64,000 bases of DNA from Adineta vaga (GCA_021613535.1 CP075492.1:17360001-17424000); one strand, 5' to 3'. Counted from the first letter of the stretch, positions 1 to 10,493 are shown. Translations and numbers: made by a program. Notes: a model not told the origin generated them from the letters alone.

Positions 1-143
1 CTTTATGGATCATTCTATGCGATGAAATAAAAAACAAGCAATCAGCAACAAACCAGCATTCATATCAAATAGCCTTAAAAAAACAATATTTTCAATGTCG
101 GCTATCTCTTATTTGCAATCATAAGAAAATATGATCTTTTTTT

Positions 144-211
144 AGGATGTGGGTGCGGGTGATGGTGTAGATGTGAGTGAAGAAGCTACACTCACACCCT
201 CACCCACCCTC
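144..211. repeat. TGTGGG-type inverted repeat (hairpin 1)
   Basis: A G-rich arm (ggatgtgggtgcgggt) is followed by a C-rich arm (cactcacaccctcaccc) on the same strand, so the segment can fold back. The spacer carries gaagaagc, which resembles the reverse orientation of the family core (tctcttctt). It is a diverged member of the dispersed family. Confidence 0.75.
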
Positions 212-1369
212 GTGCTCTTGTTGCCTACGATACAACAGCATCCGTTAGTGGTGCTCAAACGTCCAGTTGATCCGGTGATATAAATCAAGGATGGGGTGTC
301 TGATAACATTGGTGTCATTGATCTAAATGACAATAATTCTGAAAACTAGATTTTAAGCAAGATCTAAACTATATAACACTATCATTATTCATCATGCAGT
401 ATAATGATTTACAAGTCACTGATTGTTTGTTACATGTATTAATTCGGCATAGTAATAAAATTGAAAGAAACCGTTTGAAAAATACGATGTAAAATACTGC
501 TAATATATAAAAATTTGCTTTCTTAAAACAAACGATGAATTCTGTATACACTCCTGTGATTGAAAGAAAAAAATATGGGGATTTTATTATTGTACTGAAT
601 TTTTATCTTTTCTTTGTCGTCGAGATAGTCTATCTATTTATTTATTTCGTTATCCCATTACGTTTATTCTAGAATAAAATACCATGAAAAACAGTGAATT
701 GTCTCATCAGAGGTGATGCAGAGGAATAAAAAATCAAAATGCATACGTTCATTGCTTCACATAACGTAAACAGAAAAGAATTGGTGTGTAATCAATTCTA
801 TAAAGTCTTCATACTTAGAACAATCCAAGAATATTGTCACAGGCTCTGAAATTCCTCATAAAAAGCTTTAAGAAACTTTCTTTGTATAAAGTCTAACAGA
901 AAAAAGAACGCTCTATTCTTCTACGCTATTTCATAATACTTCAACTAATATTATAATAATAAAATTTTGATAAGATATGTTTTGTGCGCCTGTGTCACGG
1001 TACCATCAATGCTCATTCTAGAAAAAAGGTGGGGTGTTTTTTGAATAATTTGTGGTTGAAACAAAATAGAGAACTACCGTTTTCATCGTTGGAAAGAAGA
1101 CATAAAAATACATCAAAACCTATATTCCAGACTTTCTCAATCTGTTTGTTGTAAGGTTTTCAAGGATATAAGTGTTGGGTGTGTGCATTCTGATTATCAT
1201 TTCAACGCATATCCACATCCACATCCAATGTCAACCTATAGAAAACCCCTTTATAAACCTTTTCTGAGACTATATTGAATTGAAAAAAGGCCTAGAGGAG
1301 AGTCTGTGTGTTAGTTAACAAACGATCCTCACAATCCCACACCGACCTAACCCATTTTTTGGGTCATTT
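212..1369. other. Gene-free AT-rich stretch
   Basis: No coding region is recognisable. Around 1171-1226 there is a weak G-rich/C-rich pair (gttgggtgtgtgc ... atccacatccacatcc) that may be a worn hairpin of the TGTGGG family. Confidence 0.5.
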
Positions 1370-1830
1370 TAGGCTGTTTTGATCGATTTTCGGAACGAAC
1401 GAGAAGAGCTAAAAGAAATTTGATGATAGCACAGAACGGAACTCGTCGAACTCGATCTCAAACCAGTTTTAGAACCGTGTTACATAAGGAAGACACGAAT
1501 CCGTAAAGGATTTAATAAACTTTGGGGTGATTTGGGTGTTTTAGAGGATATTAATCTAGAAGGAGGGCTTAAGGAGAAATCTGATCATTGTAGTCGATGG
1601 ATCTCATCGAGTTCGATCTGAAACGAGTGTTGGAACGGTGTTGCGCGTTAAAGACGCTAATCGGTAACCGTTTTAATGAGTTTTGCGGGGGATTTGGGTG
1701 TTTTAAGCTATTTTTAGAGTGAAGGAGTGGACATACGAGAAATCGGATGGTTAGAATCCACGGATCTCCTCTAACTCGATTTTAAACCAGTGAGACCAGA
1801 GTTTGAACGCAAACATGAGCGAATCCTTTG
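1370..1830. repeat. Three diverged tandem repeats, period about 160 bp
   Basis: Related blocks recur near 1449, 1609 and 1773. Each has a variant of aactcgatctcaaaccagt followed by a variant of gaaccgtgtt; the first two then carry gatttgggtgttttag. The copies are clearly diverged. No reading frame is kept, so this looks like an old non-coding tandem repeat. Confidence 0.6.
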
Positions 1831-2312
1831 AAGAAAAGTTAGCGTCCGTGTCTTATATATTCTACGTCTCACCGCTTATTGAAAGCAATCAGTTTTCTCT
1901 TATTTGATTTTCACGTGACTAACCTATCATCATTACAATAAGCAATCCTTTTCCTCGATTTGAAGGACGGTAAACAAAGACCATAATAAAAAAATAGATT
2001 GTTTCTTTTTGTACGAAAGAAATCAGCATTATTTATATATATTGAGAGGTATTACTTATAGACGATAGAAAGTCGCAACGTTCATTAGATTATGAAGATT
2101 TTATTTCACTTAAATTTGGTTAGTATAAATGAAAAATCGGAAATAAAAAAAAGAAGGAACTTTTGAATGAATGTTATCATCGAACAAAAAATTTGTTGGA
2201 AAGAGAAATCACAAGTGATTAAATAAAATATAAAAAAGAAAGAAAAAATAATGTTATTGATTCATAGTTCGAATAGTTTATGCTTGTTGAAAGCCAGATG
2301 GGATATTTACCA

Positions 2313-2786
2313 TTAGCCAGTACTAAAATCAGTGCAGCAGCGATCACCAAGACCATCGGGAGTACCATCACTACGACAGCAACGACGACCATCACTACGT
2401 TTATTACAACAAGCACTATGACAAGGAAGACCATTAGCATTATTATTGCAAAAACTACCACAACAAGTATCACCATCACCATCAGGTCTGCCATCATTAC
2501 GACAACAAATAGTGCCATCAGCAGTAGTAGGGCAATTAATGTAACGAGTAATAGAACAATGAAAATACCGGCAATCACGATCATTAAACATAGTAGAAGA
2601 GTAAACAACACTGCAAGTACCACCACGACGATTAACAGATAGTTTTTGCAGGAGATTGCGAACAGCTGAGCGTTGAACTAGGGGAGCGTTGTCTTGTTCA
2701 TCGCTCTCTACTTGTAATCCCATGGATAAGTTTGCGATCATGGCCAAAACAGCAATGTAAAATGCAATGGTGTTGATGCGAGCCAT
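2313..2786 (-). CDS. Small secreted cysteine-rich protein
   Basis: The 157-residue frame opens with a hydrophobic signal peptide (about residues 1-23), followed by an acidic, propeptide-like stretch. The C-terminal half is very rich in cysteine. Two copies of a pattern CCR-x-DG-x-PDG-x-GD-x-CC, near residues 95-110 and 135-152, show an internal duplication, and further Cys pairs suggest a disulfide-stapled extracellular domain. I do not recognise the family, and the role could be defence, adhesion or signalling. A TATA box lies about 65 bp upstream. No intron is visible. The gene stands alone in a gene-poor stretch, with the nearest confident gene more than 5 kb away. Confidence 0.7.
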   Translation of the reverse strand: MARINTIAFYIAVLAMIANLSMGLQVESDEQDNAPLVQRSAVRNLLQKLSVNRRGGTCSVVYSSTMFNDRDCRYFHCSITRYINCPTTADGTICCRNDGRPDGDGDTCCGSFCNNNANGLPCHSACCNKRSDGRRCCRSDGTPDGLGDRCCTDFSTG

Positions 2787-2850
2787 CGTTAGCGATTGGT
2801 GTTGGTTGATTTGAGAGTCGGTAAGTGATACAATGGCGGCTTCGTACGTG

Positions 2851-2859
2851 TTTATATAC
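2851..2859 (-). promoter_or_regulatory. TATA box of the Cys-rich secreted protein gene
   Basis: On the minus strand the sequence reads GTATATAAA, about 65 bp upstream of the start codon at 2786. The spacing fits a core promoter with a short 5' UTR. Confidence 0.5.
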
Positions 2860-2899
2860 CATCGATCGTGGAAAGAAAAATGTTTGAATAAACAAAATC

Positions 2900-3527
2900 T
2901 CTCTCTCGTTTGAAGTGCATTCAGCGGAGCGTGTCGTCGTTTTACATATTGTTGTTGTTATTTCTCAATACTTGATAATTCTGTTTTTTCCTTTGGTAAG
3001 AAAGCGAAGTAAACTGATTTATTTCGCTCCAAGGCCTTGGATATTATCGTTGAAACAGAAAAAATGGTTGATTATTACATGAATGATAGTTGAGTAACTT
3101 TTCTTGCATTTAGCGGGTAGGCATACAAGATATATGAAAATCATAACCCCTTTTGAAATACACCTACCAAGGTATTGATGGTATTTCAATAACAAATAAT
3201 ATTGATCTACCACTAGTATGTATACGGAAGACTTCAAAAGTACTATCTGACATTCACCCATTCTTCTTTCGTACCTTACTATTGGAAGAAACTGTCTCTT
3301 TATATCTTGCCGATGTCCTCTTTTTGATCCGTGGTATGCAACAAAGAGTTAGTGCTCAAGTCGTTATTTATTTGCATAAATGAAACTTGTTTATAATGAT
3401 TTATATTTTAATCAGTTTATGCAATCTTCCTTCATTTTATAAACTATAAATAATTATGTCATGGTTGGGTATAAACTGTTGAGGATTACTTGGAAAGAGT
3501 AACAGAGCATAATAATGGTTGTCAGTG
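2900..3527. other. No recognised gene
   Basis: Short open frames exist on both strands (for example 3153-3383 +), but none has a recognisable domain, a splice context or biased codon use. Confidence 0.4.
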
Positions 3528-3591
3528 AAGGATGTGAGTGTCGTTTATTTATTGATCAATCCCACCATCACTCACGTCAGCACCTACCCTC
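3528..3591. repeat. TGTGGG-type inverted repeat, diverged (hairpin 2)
   Basis: The arms are aaggatgtgagtg and cactcacg...ctaccctca, around the spacer tttatttattgatcaat. The same spacer occurs in the copy at 3849, so the two are local duplicates. Confidence 0.6.
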
Positions 3592-3611
3592 AATTATAAT
3601 GAAAACAAAAA

Positions 3612-3727
3612 AAGAAAAATGAGTTCTCGTTTGCTCGTTCTGCAGCTATGCTTCAATAATCTTCATATTCTCTTTGTACACATGAATACATATCACGAAT
3701 ACACCTGATTATGTGATCAATATTTGA
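3612..3727. repeat. Direct repeat, copy 1 of a local duplication
   Basis: About 115 bp beginning aaaaagaaaaatgagttctc match 4012-4129 with roughly 90% identity by eye. The shared core is cgtttgctcgttctgcagct. With hairpins 2 and 3 upstream of each copy, this shows duplication of a unit of roughly 240-370 bp. Confidence 0.75.
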
Positions 3728-3848
3728 TGGTGTGGATGAAAGGTTGAAAAAACACTTTCTTCAAAAGTGCACGTAATATCGAAAATCGATAGTTGATGGA
3801 CGATGAATATGGATGGTTAGGTGGACGGCTGAGAGGATAAAGACCTTG

Positions 3849-3912
3849 AGGATGTGGGTGTCATTTATTTATTGATCAATTCAACCATCACCCACGCCAA
3901 TACCTATCCTCA
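3849..3912. repeat. TGTGGG-type inverted repeat (hairpin 3)
   Basis: The arms are gaggatgtgggtg and catcacccacg...ctatcctca, with spacer tttatttattgatcaat. It is a sister copy of the element at 3528. Confidence 0.65.
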
Positions 3913-4011
3913 TTTATGATGAAAACAAACAATATAGGTAGGCTACTCTGTACGCTCGTTATATCATTAGAAACGTTAGCTTAATATGTTGCGATGACAA
4001 AGAAAATAAAG

Positions 4012-4129
4012 AAAAAGAAAAACGAATTTTCGTTTGCTCGTTCTGCAGCTATGCTTCAATAATCTTCATATTCCCTTTGTACACATGAATACATGTGACG
4101 AATACACCTTATTATATGATCAATATTTC
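4012..4129. repeat. Direct repeat, copy 2 of a local duplication
   Basis: Matches 3612-3727. A further shared piece, ggttgaaaaaacac, occurs downstream of both copies (near 3744 and 4197). Confidence 0.75.
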
Positions 4130-4219
4130 ACAACGTTGTATTTTCGTTAAATGCAATATCCACAATGGTGAAACTAGCTATTGAGTATCAGCTGAAGGTT
4201 GAAAAAACACACTGAAATT

Positions 4220-4846
4220 AACAATGCAGTAATCTGTTTCAGCTATTCTGTTGACCAAATTGATGCAGGTAAATATTTCAAGAGTGCTTTCTATTTAATA
4301 TAATGTAAGATAGACCAATAAGAAAATTTACATCATGATGTGCTTGAGTAGTTTTGCTTGTTGACACATCCTAGAATGATGGTTCTGATGTCCAAAACCG
4401 GGTGTTTATGTTAGTTCATATCACAAATCGAACCCAGAAAACAAGGTTGGTCTATTTTTATACAGATATTGGTCGAATTGAGGGAATTTCGACACTGAAC
4501 TTTATTAATCGCGAAAACAGCTTTAAAAATTTCACTACAACTATTAATACCAGTTGACACAAACACTTCAGACCTCCTTAGATTTCGAGTTCTGGTCGGT
4601 ATATTTATTTTTTGCCTGTACACTCATATCCTATATACACCATTTTGTCGCTTTCAGCTTGTTACATGGCTTAACATACCGACACCCCTAAGGGAGTTGA
4701 GAGCTGGGGGGACTAAGGAAGCCTACAGGAATTATGTTAATGATTGAAGTGCGAGTAACAATTCAATCATGCGGTAGAAAATACAGTGAATTATATGTAG
4801 CGGACGAGGCTTGATTTATAAAGTGGCATACGCTCTGAAAAATAAA
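4220..4846. other. No recognised gene
   Basis: AT-rich sequence. A 70-codon minus-strand frame at 4411-4623 has no recognisable features. Confidence 0.4.
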
Positions 4847-5022
4847 GTAATATGATCGAACCCATCAAAAAGATTTCGTATGTATACAAAAGCTTCTAAA
4901 TGCATCGACAGACTCAAATAAAATAGTTTTCGAAATCTACGAAGCCTAAAAAGGATTTGATCGCGGATAAACGCTCCGAACTATATCTTATGAAACCTTT
5001 TTGATGGGTTCGATCATATTAC
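4847..5022. mobile_element. MITE-like element with about 30-bp terminal inverted repeats
   Basis: Left end 4847-4877 and right end 4991-5022 are inverted copies. The shared core gtaatatgatcgaacccatc continues as aaaaag before one mismatch. The interior is about 115 bp, has no coding capacity and is slightly more GC-rich. Size and structure fit a non-autonomous DNA transposon. No transposase or matching copy is present in the window. Confidence 0.7.
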
Positions 5023-5420
5023 ATTATTTGCTATGAGTGTAGTAATATATGGTACAGAAAGTAGTTACTGTTTTCTGACAGACATAAATTTCTGAACTAG
5101 ACATGCACCCCGTACCAGTCGGACGGTCCTGGCGTATGCCTATGCTAGAAAAAGACTTTTTGGTAGACACTTTCATATCATGTAGATATAAAGGTGCCTC
5201 GAAATGAATGAAAATGTTGACTTATTAATTGCTAAATTTTTATATGATCAGACACTGGGCAGTCTGAAATGGTTGCTGATTGACACCGGTTACCGATGGA
5301 ACGGCACCGAATCATACGATTAAACGATGACTGATCGTCGCCGTTGCATCCTTACTCCGCAAGGCATTCTAGGTTATTTTGATTCTTCAAAGAAATAGTC
5401 ATAAATGTATCCAAATATTC
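5023..5420. other. No recognised gene
   Basis: Nothing supported was found here. Confidence 0.4.
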
Positions 5421-5517
5421 TAATCAAGGGGAGTGGGGGAGAACCGAGACTTCTATACTTCGAAGTATCGCGGAAGTACTGAAGTATGGAAGTCTTGCTT
5501 TTCCCCCCTTGATTCTA
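5421..5517. repeat. Near-perfect 97-bp palindrome (foldback)
   Basis: The left arm (aatcaagggg...gagacttctatacttc) and right arm (gaagtatggaagtct...ccccttgatt) pair with few mismatches. The loop is only about 10 bp, around tcgcggaag. It is unrelated in sequence to the TGTGGG hairpins and is likely another miniature foldback element. Confidence 0.7.
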
Positions 5518-5848
5518 ATGCAATTTTTTTCCATTGGAAACTATACATATCACAACAGCTATTGAAAAAATTGTACAATGAAAACAGTGAGCTGCTCACC
5601 CATCAATCCAGCTACTGGCAAAAAAATTCCAACAACTGTACTCATGACACAGACTGAAACCAATCTCGATAAATGGCTGAAACTGAAGCATTACTGCATT
5701 TCTGAACAATGTACTATAATCAAGGCCGTCTTACTTTGTCAAACCCATTCTTACACCCTCAAGATGTGTAGCTAGAAGCCAAATTTATATAATTTTAGCA
5801 GTTTCTTATCCATAATATGATGAATTTTTGACTCAGAGACGCGTCAGC
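5518..5848. other. No recognised gene
   Basis: A 65-codon plus-strand frame at 5578-5775 is open but matches no family I know and lacks a clear promoter or splice context. Confidence 0.35.
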
Positions 5849-6260
5849 GACACCCTGGGTTGCTTGCTACTAACAGCGGGATGTGTGGTGTCTATCATTG
5901 ACGGCACCCGGGGCTGCTTGCTACTAATAGCGGGATGTGTGGTGTCTATCATTGACGACACCCGGGGCTGCTTGCTACTAATAGCGGGATGTGTGGTGTC
6001 TATCATTGACGGCACCCGGGGCTGCTTGCTACTAACAGCGGGATGTGTGGTGTCTATCATTGACGACACCCAGGGCTGCTTGCTACTAACAGCGGGATGT
6101 GTGGTGTCTATCATTGACGACACCCAGGGCTGCTTGCTACTAACAGCGGGATGTGTGGTGTCTATCATTTACGGCACCCTGGGTTGCTTGCTACTAACAG
6201 CGGGATGTGTGGTGTCTATCATTGACGACACCCAGGGCTGCTTGCTACTAACTGCGCTGT
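5849..6260. repeat. 54-bp minisatellite, about 7.6 copies
   Basis: The unit begins gacaccctgggttgcttgct and ends gtggtgtctatcatt. Copies differ at a few positions only (ccggg/ctggg/caggg; aacagc/aatagc; gacgac/gacggc). Since 54 is a multiple of 3, open frames run across it on both strands: an 18-residue hydrophobic repeat on plus, and a Ser/Pro-rich repeat on minus. Neither has a convincing start or flanking coding sequence, so I treat them as by-products. Confidence 0.9.
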
Positions 6261-6768
6261 GAGTTGCCAATAAAACGATTTATAAGTCAATATAAAAATA
6301 ATTCCCTCGAATGGTTAGCTATAGTCTGCTCAAAATATTTGACATAGTTGTATCAGTGCTTAGTTCAAATTTTGAATGATTGTTTCAACCGTTTAAGCAT
6401 TCAGTTCAGCTCTTAAAAATCATCGCCAGTCGTAACATCTTTCATCAAAATTATGGCTATACGATATGGTACTCGAATAATTTCCTTCTCACCAGTTTTC
6501 GTCCAATCTTCAGTTCAATGGAACGAAGCTCGTGAACCTTAGCTTGTCTATCCCTTTTCGCAAAATACTCTTTTGTTGAAGAATGCATATCAAGTAATGC
6601 TTACTATTCGACAATAATTGATGAAAGTAAAATTATTATTTTATGAATACGAATATGTTTGAGTTTATATGACAAATACCAGGGCTCCAAGTATTTATCT
6701 GCCAAGGTAGGTCAACACGATTGGACCAAACAGTTCTGAGATTTGGATATACGGAATCTGAATCTCAA
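6261..6768. other. No recognised gene
   Basis: Intergenic sequence between the minisatellite and the NHL fragment. Nothing supported was found. Confidence 0.4.
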
Positions 6769-6785
6769 CCACACCCACACCCTCA
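6769..6785. repeat. TGTGGG family, C-rich half element
   Basis: Reads ccacacccacaccctcaat with no G-rich partner to its left. The NHL fragment starts directly to its right. Confidence 0.6.
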
Positions 6786-7503
6786 ATTCATTACCTTCAC
6801 CATTTCCACGAACAACAATTTCAGTTTCATTTTTTTCCTTCACCCCAACGTATTATTAGAGCATTCCCACAATCTGCTACATAGATTTGACCAAAATCAT
6901 CATTAATTAATCCTTGATTATAAGAAAATTGATTAGGATAATTTCCTCTTCCATGTTCACCAACAACGACTACATCTTCGTTTGCATCTTTTTTCCATTT
7001 CATTACACGATGAGTGTTCCACTCTGATACATAAACAGATTGTTCAGCATCAACAAAAATAAAGGAAGATTTATTGAGTTAATTAAGTTTATTTCCACCA
7101 GCCAGTAATGTTCCTTCTTCTCACTTCATTGTCCTCCTCATCACACGCGTAAAGAAACCCATATTTATCCATTGTTAAAGCCCAACAATCAATATTCATA
7201 ATGAGAATTGCTTGTTGACTTTCACCCAAGAGCCATCGAACTGCTCGTTTGCTTCCTTGATCAGCAATTATTAATGTATTGTTTTGTTCATCAACAATCA
7301 CATCTGTTGGACGAATCAGTTGATCTATCTGTTATGTTGCCTCCTTGATTTTGCATTTAATTTTCATTCAACAATACGATGATTATTACAATCAGGAATA
7401 AAATTAATTTCATTATTATCAATTAAGATTCCATTAGGGGAAAAGAGTTGGATTAATCCGCTTCCACGTCCATTTCCTCCCACAATCATTTTCCCCAGCT
7501 TTG
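6786..7503 (-). pseudogene. NHL-repeat protein fragment
   Basis: Minus-strand translation gives consecutive NHL beta-propeller repeats: phrases such as QIYVADCGNALIIRW, QSVYVSEWNTHRVMKW and NTLIIADQGSKRAVRW, each followed by a GNG(R/E)G-type turn. The frame is broken: an in-frame TGA replaces the Trp of an expected VEW motif near 7362, and a frameshift/stop lies near 7081-7089. There is no start codon, signal peptide or proper end. The left edge abuts a C-rich half element and the right edge a G-rich arm, so this is a piece of a larger NHL gene captured between two TGTGGG-type sequences. Confidence 0.8.
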
Positions 7504-7553
7504 GAGGTGAGTGCGGGTATTCGTCTATTGAACATGCACACCCATCTACCCTC
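7504..7553. repeat. TGTGGG-type inverted repeat, diverged
   Basis: Arms gaggtgagtgcgggta and tgcacacccatctaccctcc, spacer ttcgtctattgaaca. It marks the right edge of the NHL fragment. Confidence 0.6.
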
Positions 7554-7970
7554 CAAAGTTCTCCTTCAGCGAAACGATATCATTTTAAAGCTAAGTAATT
7601 TATCATGAATTCATTTTTGAAATTTATTTTCTCTCGTGTTTTTTCATACAGATTCAATACCGATACTAATCAAATTAATATCATAACTATAACAGGATAA
7701 ACAATAATTTTCTATTGTCTTCCCTCGTCTATGTCATGCGCCACCAACGGACTCCTCATACAGATGTCTATTTGAACTGTTGCTAAACATCAAGTGACGA
7801 AAGCTTAAATCAAGATAATTAGAGTCAAGCGCCAAAAATCAGGAAGTTGTTAGAGCGAATTTTATTCATGTAATTTCAAAAGACATACTCTACTATCGGA
7901 CTATCTCATTACAACAAAAAGACGCCACGGTAGCGGAGCTTGACTTTAGACTATATGACATTATAGATAT
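7554..7970. other. Intergenic, no recognised gene
   Basis: Sequence downstream of the ART-TPR gene. Nothing supported was found. Confidence 0.4.
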
Positions 7971-9785
7971 CTATAAATCTTCATGGACATTATTGCTGAC
8001 CATCCTAACCCGTTTTATATCATCATGTATTTGCTGACGCAATTCATGATTGGATGGAATGTATTTTTTATACGTATTCTCTGCGGAAAAGTAATATAAT
8101 AATGCTTGCCAAGTTTGATTTGATTTTTCATAAATTTGACCTTTACCATGATAAATAAATCCAAGTGAAAGATAATCCGTTTCATTAAGTTTTTCAATCA
8201 TTGAAAGTGCTGTTGTCAAAGCATTAAGAGCAAACCAATATTCTTCAGCCGATGATTGACTTAAGCCAATACTGATAAATATTTGTGCATTATTTCTGTC
8301 TAATTGAAGTGCTTTTAAGAAGTATGGTGCAGCTTGAGCATATTCACCATAATATTTCCAATGAATTTTGGCAATAATAATAAAAACTTGTGCTATAAGT
8401 GTCTGTTTATGTGCATCGTCTTTGATTTTCAAATATGCATTATATGCTTCTTGACAGTATTGAGAAGCTTCGAGGTAGTTTTCTTGTTCATATTGAATAC
8501 GTCCCAACTGGTTATTAATATGACCCAGAGTCAAATAATATACATAAGCAACTCTTGAATAATAAAACATAGGCTGATGTTCAAAATCAAAATCTTCCGG
8601 TGACTCAAGCTCTTCTGCCAAGACTTTTTTATAGTAAAACTCCGCTTTTTCATAATTTTTGACAATAACTGATGAATAATAATCACCGATAGTAACAAAC
8701 GTGGTGATAGTGAGTGGCTCAAAATTTACTCTTGCTTGTATACCATTGTAGAATGTTTCTTGACCTACTATCTTTGATAAAAAATAGTTAGTAAGATTAG
8801 TCAAATGTTCAGTTTCATTTGTTCGAAGCACTTCAAGATAAACAGACCAAACTCGAGTGACTTCATTTTGAATCATTGATGTAATCTTAAATATCTGACC
8901 AATAGAAAACATCATTTCAAGTTCATGCGATGTGCAACTAATGAAAGTAACATCAGCAAATGGCTGTACTAATTGTTGAATTTCGTCTTCATCGTGTCCT
9001 TGAATTATATACAAGACAATCGCTTGTTTTGTATAATCGACACCAGTTTTATTAACAAATCTTAATGCTTGGCTCCTGTCTGTCGTTGTTGATAGGAAGG
9101 ATTGAAATGTAATATACTTGCTGATGCCTTGCTTTAATAAATGGAGTTTATTTCGTGACATGATCTCGGCCTTGTAAAAAGGTCCGTCCATATTAGATGT
9201 ATCAAGGAACATATTACCTAATTTATATTTTAATATATTATGTAAATCAGTAATAACCAATCGAAGTTTAATGAGATCATCCAAGTTGTCCGACAATTGA
9301 AAGGCATCATTTATCAATGTAAAAATAAATGATTCACATGTATAATAACGGATAGAAAAATCTGGTCGATAATGCTCAATAAAATCCTGAATATTTTCAT
9401 CATTAGTTTGATCTGTCAGCATACCAATTTCTTTCAACATTTTCGAATTGTAAATTTGATCGTAGAAATCACTATTCATTCGTAAACCTTGAATTATATA
9501 CGAAGTACTTTCACCTTTTTCTGATGGTGGTTGTTTGAATACCATCAAATTTTTTGCATTTGCTTCAGGAAGTCGAAATAAAATTTGTAAAAATACTTGA
9601 TATGGTACTAGATCTGGTATTTCGGCATGAATCGATACGGAGATGGTATTACTAAAACGTTTCATTTGTATATCATCAGAAGAAAATTGACCATTGGAGA
9701 CTGTTTGTTCACTTGGATAAACAGTTACTATCCAGATGAATAATAGCAACGTACATGAATGTATGTTATTCAATTGATAGATCAT
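7971..9785 (-). CDS. Secreted mono-ADP-ribosyltransferase with TPR repeats
   Basis: Single-exon gene of 604 residues. A signal peptide (about 1-25) starts the protein. Residues about 60-320 look like an arginine-type ADP-ribosyltransferase fold: an STS-like motif in FQSFLSTTTD (about residues 231-239) and a later ELEMMFSIGQIFKI stretch (about 287-300), which fits the ExE active-site loop with both Glu kept. These enzymes transfer ADP-ribose from NAD+ to protein side chains. About five TPR units follow (roughly 365-590), for example HINNQLGRIQYEQENYLEAS and AKIHWKYYGEYAQAAPYFLK. ART plus TPR/kinesin-light-chain-like repeats is a common bdelloid architecture. A signal peptide on a TPR protein is odd, and the repeats may bind extracellular or lumenal partners. 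Target unknown. Confidence 0.85.
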   Translation of the reverse strand: MIYQLNNIHSCTLLLFIWIVTVYPSEQTVSNGQFSSDDIQMKRFSNTISVSIHAEIPDLVPYQVFLQILFRLPEANAKNLMVFKQPPSEKGESTSYIIQGLRMNSDFYDQIYNSKMLKEIGMLTDQTNDENIQDFIEHYRPDFSIRYYTCESFIFTLINDAFQLSDNLDDLIKLRLVITDLHNILKYKLGNMFLDTSNMDGPFYKAEIMSRNKLHLLKQGISKYITFQSFLSTTTDRSQALRFVNKTGVDYTKQAIVLYIIQGHDEDEIQQLVQPFADVTFISCTSHELEMMFSIGQIFKITSMIQNEVTRVWSVYLEVLRTNETEHLTNLTNYFLSKIVGQETFYNGIQARVNFEPLTITTFVTIGDYYSSVIVKNYEKAEFYYKKVLAEELESPEDFDFEHQPMFYYSRVAYVYYLTLGHINNQLGRIQYEQENYLEASQYCQEAYNAYLKIKDDAHKQTLIAQVFIIIAKIHWKYYGEYAQAAPYFLKALQLDRNNAQIFISIGLSQSSAEEYWFALNALTTALSMIEKLNETDYLSLGFIYHGKGQIYEKSNQTWQALLYYFSAENTYKKYIPSNHELRQQIHDDIKRVRMVSNNVHEDL

Positions 9786-10493
9786 CTAAAATAACAACAA
9801 ATAGGTAATAAAACTTTTAGATTTTTATGTCAAGAAAAAGTATGATTATCAATTCGTCATCAGTTATCATGAGATAATATGTATGTCGGGCTACTTCTGG
9901 ATCACGCTGTAGATATATCATTTCGTGACAAAATATATCGTTTTTTCATAAATAACTCGTGTACTCCTACTGTTTTTTTCTTCGAAAAACCTGTGTCTTC
10001 CAAACTGAGCATGGTTTTTAATGTTCTTATCTATGCCAGTTATTTCTCACTGTGATGAAATTTGAGATTAACGAATGTGGAGAAAAGAGAAAAATGTTGT
10101 AGTAACGAACTTTTTTGACTATTATGTTTTGCGTTCTTCAATGAATTTTCTCTTTGACATCATGTTTCTTTCGAAAAATGTAGGTTTTTTCCTAGCTGCG
10201 TTGTGTATTTAAAGATTGCACACTTAACAATAAATTCAGAGTGTTTTTTTTCTCTCGATAAGTTGAAAGTAGAGACAGTATTCTCAATTTTTGTCCAGTT
10301 TATTCTTTCATTCATATGATTTAATTTTATCAATAGTTATAACAGTTAGAATAGGAAAATTTTGAAAAGAGAATTCATTTTTCCAGATTTATGAGAAAAC
10401 TGAAGAGAAAAGAAACTATTAATATATCCAAAGAAGTATACAAACCTTTTTTAAATGTATGTCTTTTTTTTAGCAGAAGAACAATCAAAACTT
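9786..10493. other. Intergenic between divergent genes
   Basis: AT-rich spacer holding the 5' regions of the ART-TPR gene (minus) and the secreted orphan (plus). A polypyrimidine-AG (gtctttttttttag) at 10461-10473, 20 bp before the orphan's ATG, could be a spliced-leader acceptor or the end of a 5' UTR intron. Confidence 0.45.

Noticed and set aside
2219-2642. Two further long frames overlapping the Cys-rich gene, one on each strand
   Set aside because: Low-complexity hydrophobic or Thr/Ile-rich translations that are shadows of the Cys-rich coding frame, which has a signal peptide and TATA box.
5828-6262. Long repeat-protein frames on both strands over the minisatellite
   Set aside because: They follow from a 54-bp period without stops. 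No start context, splice sites or flanking coding sequence supports a gene.
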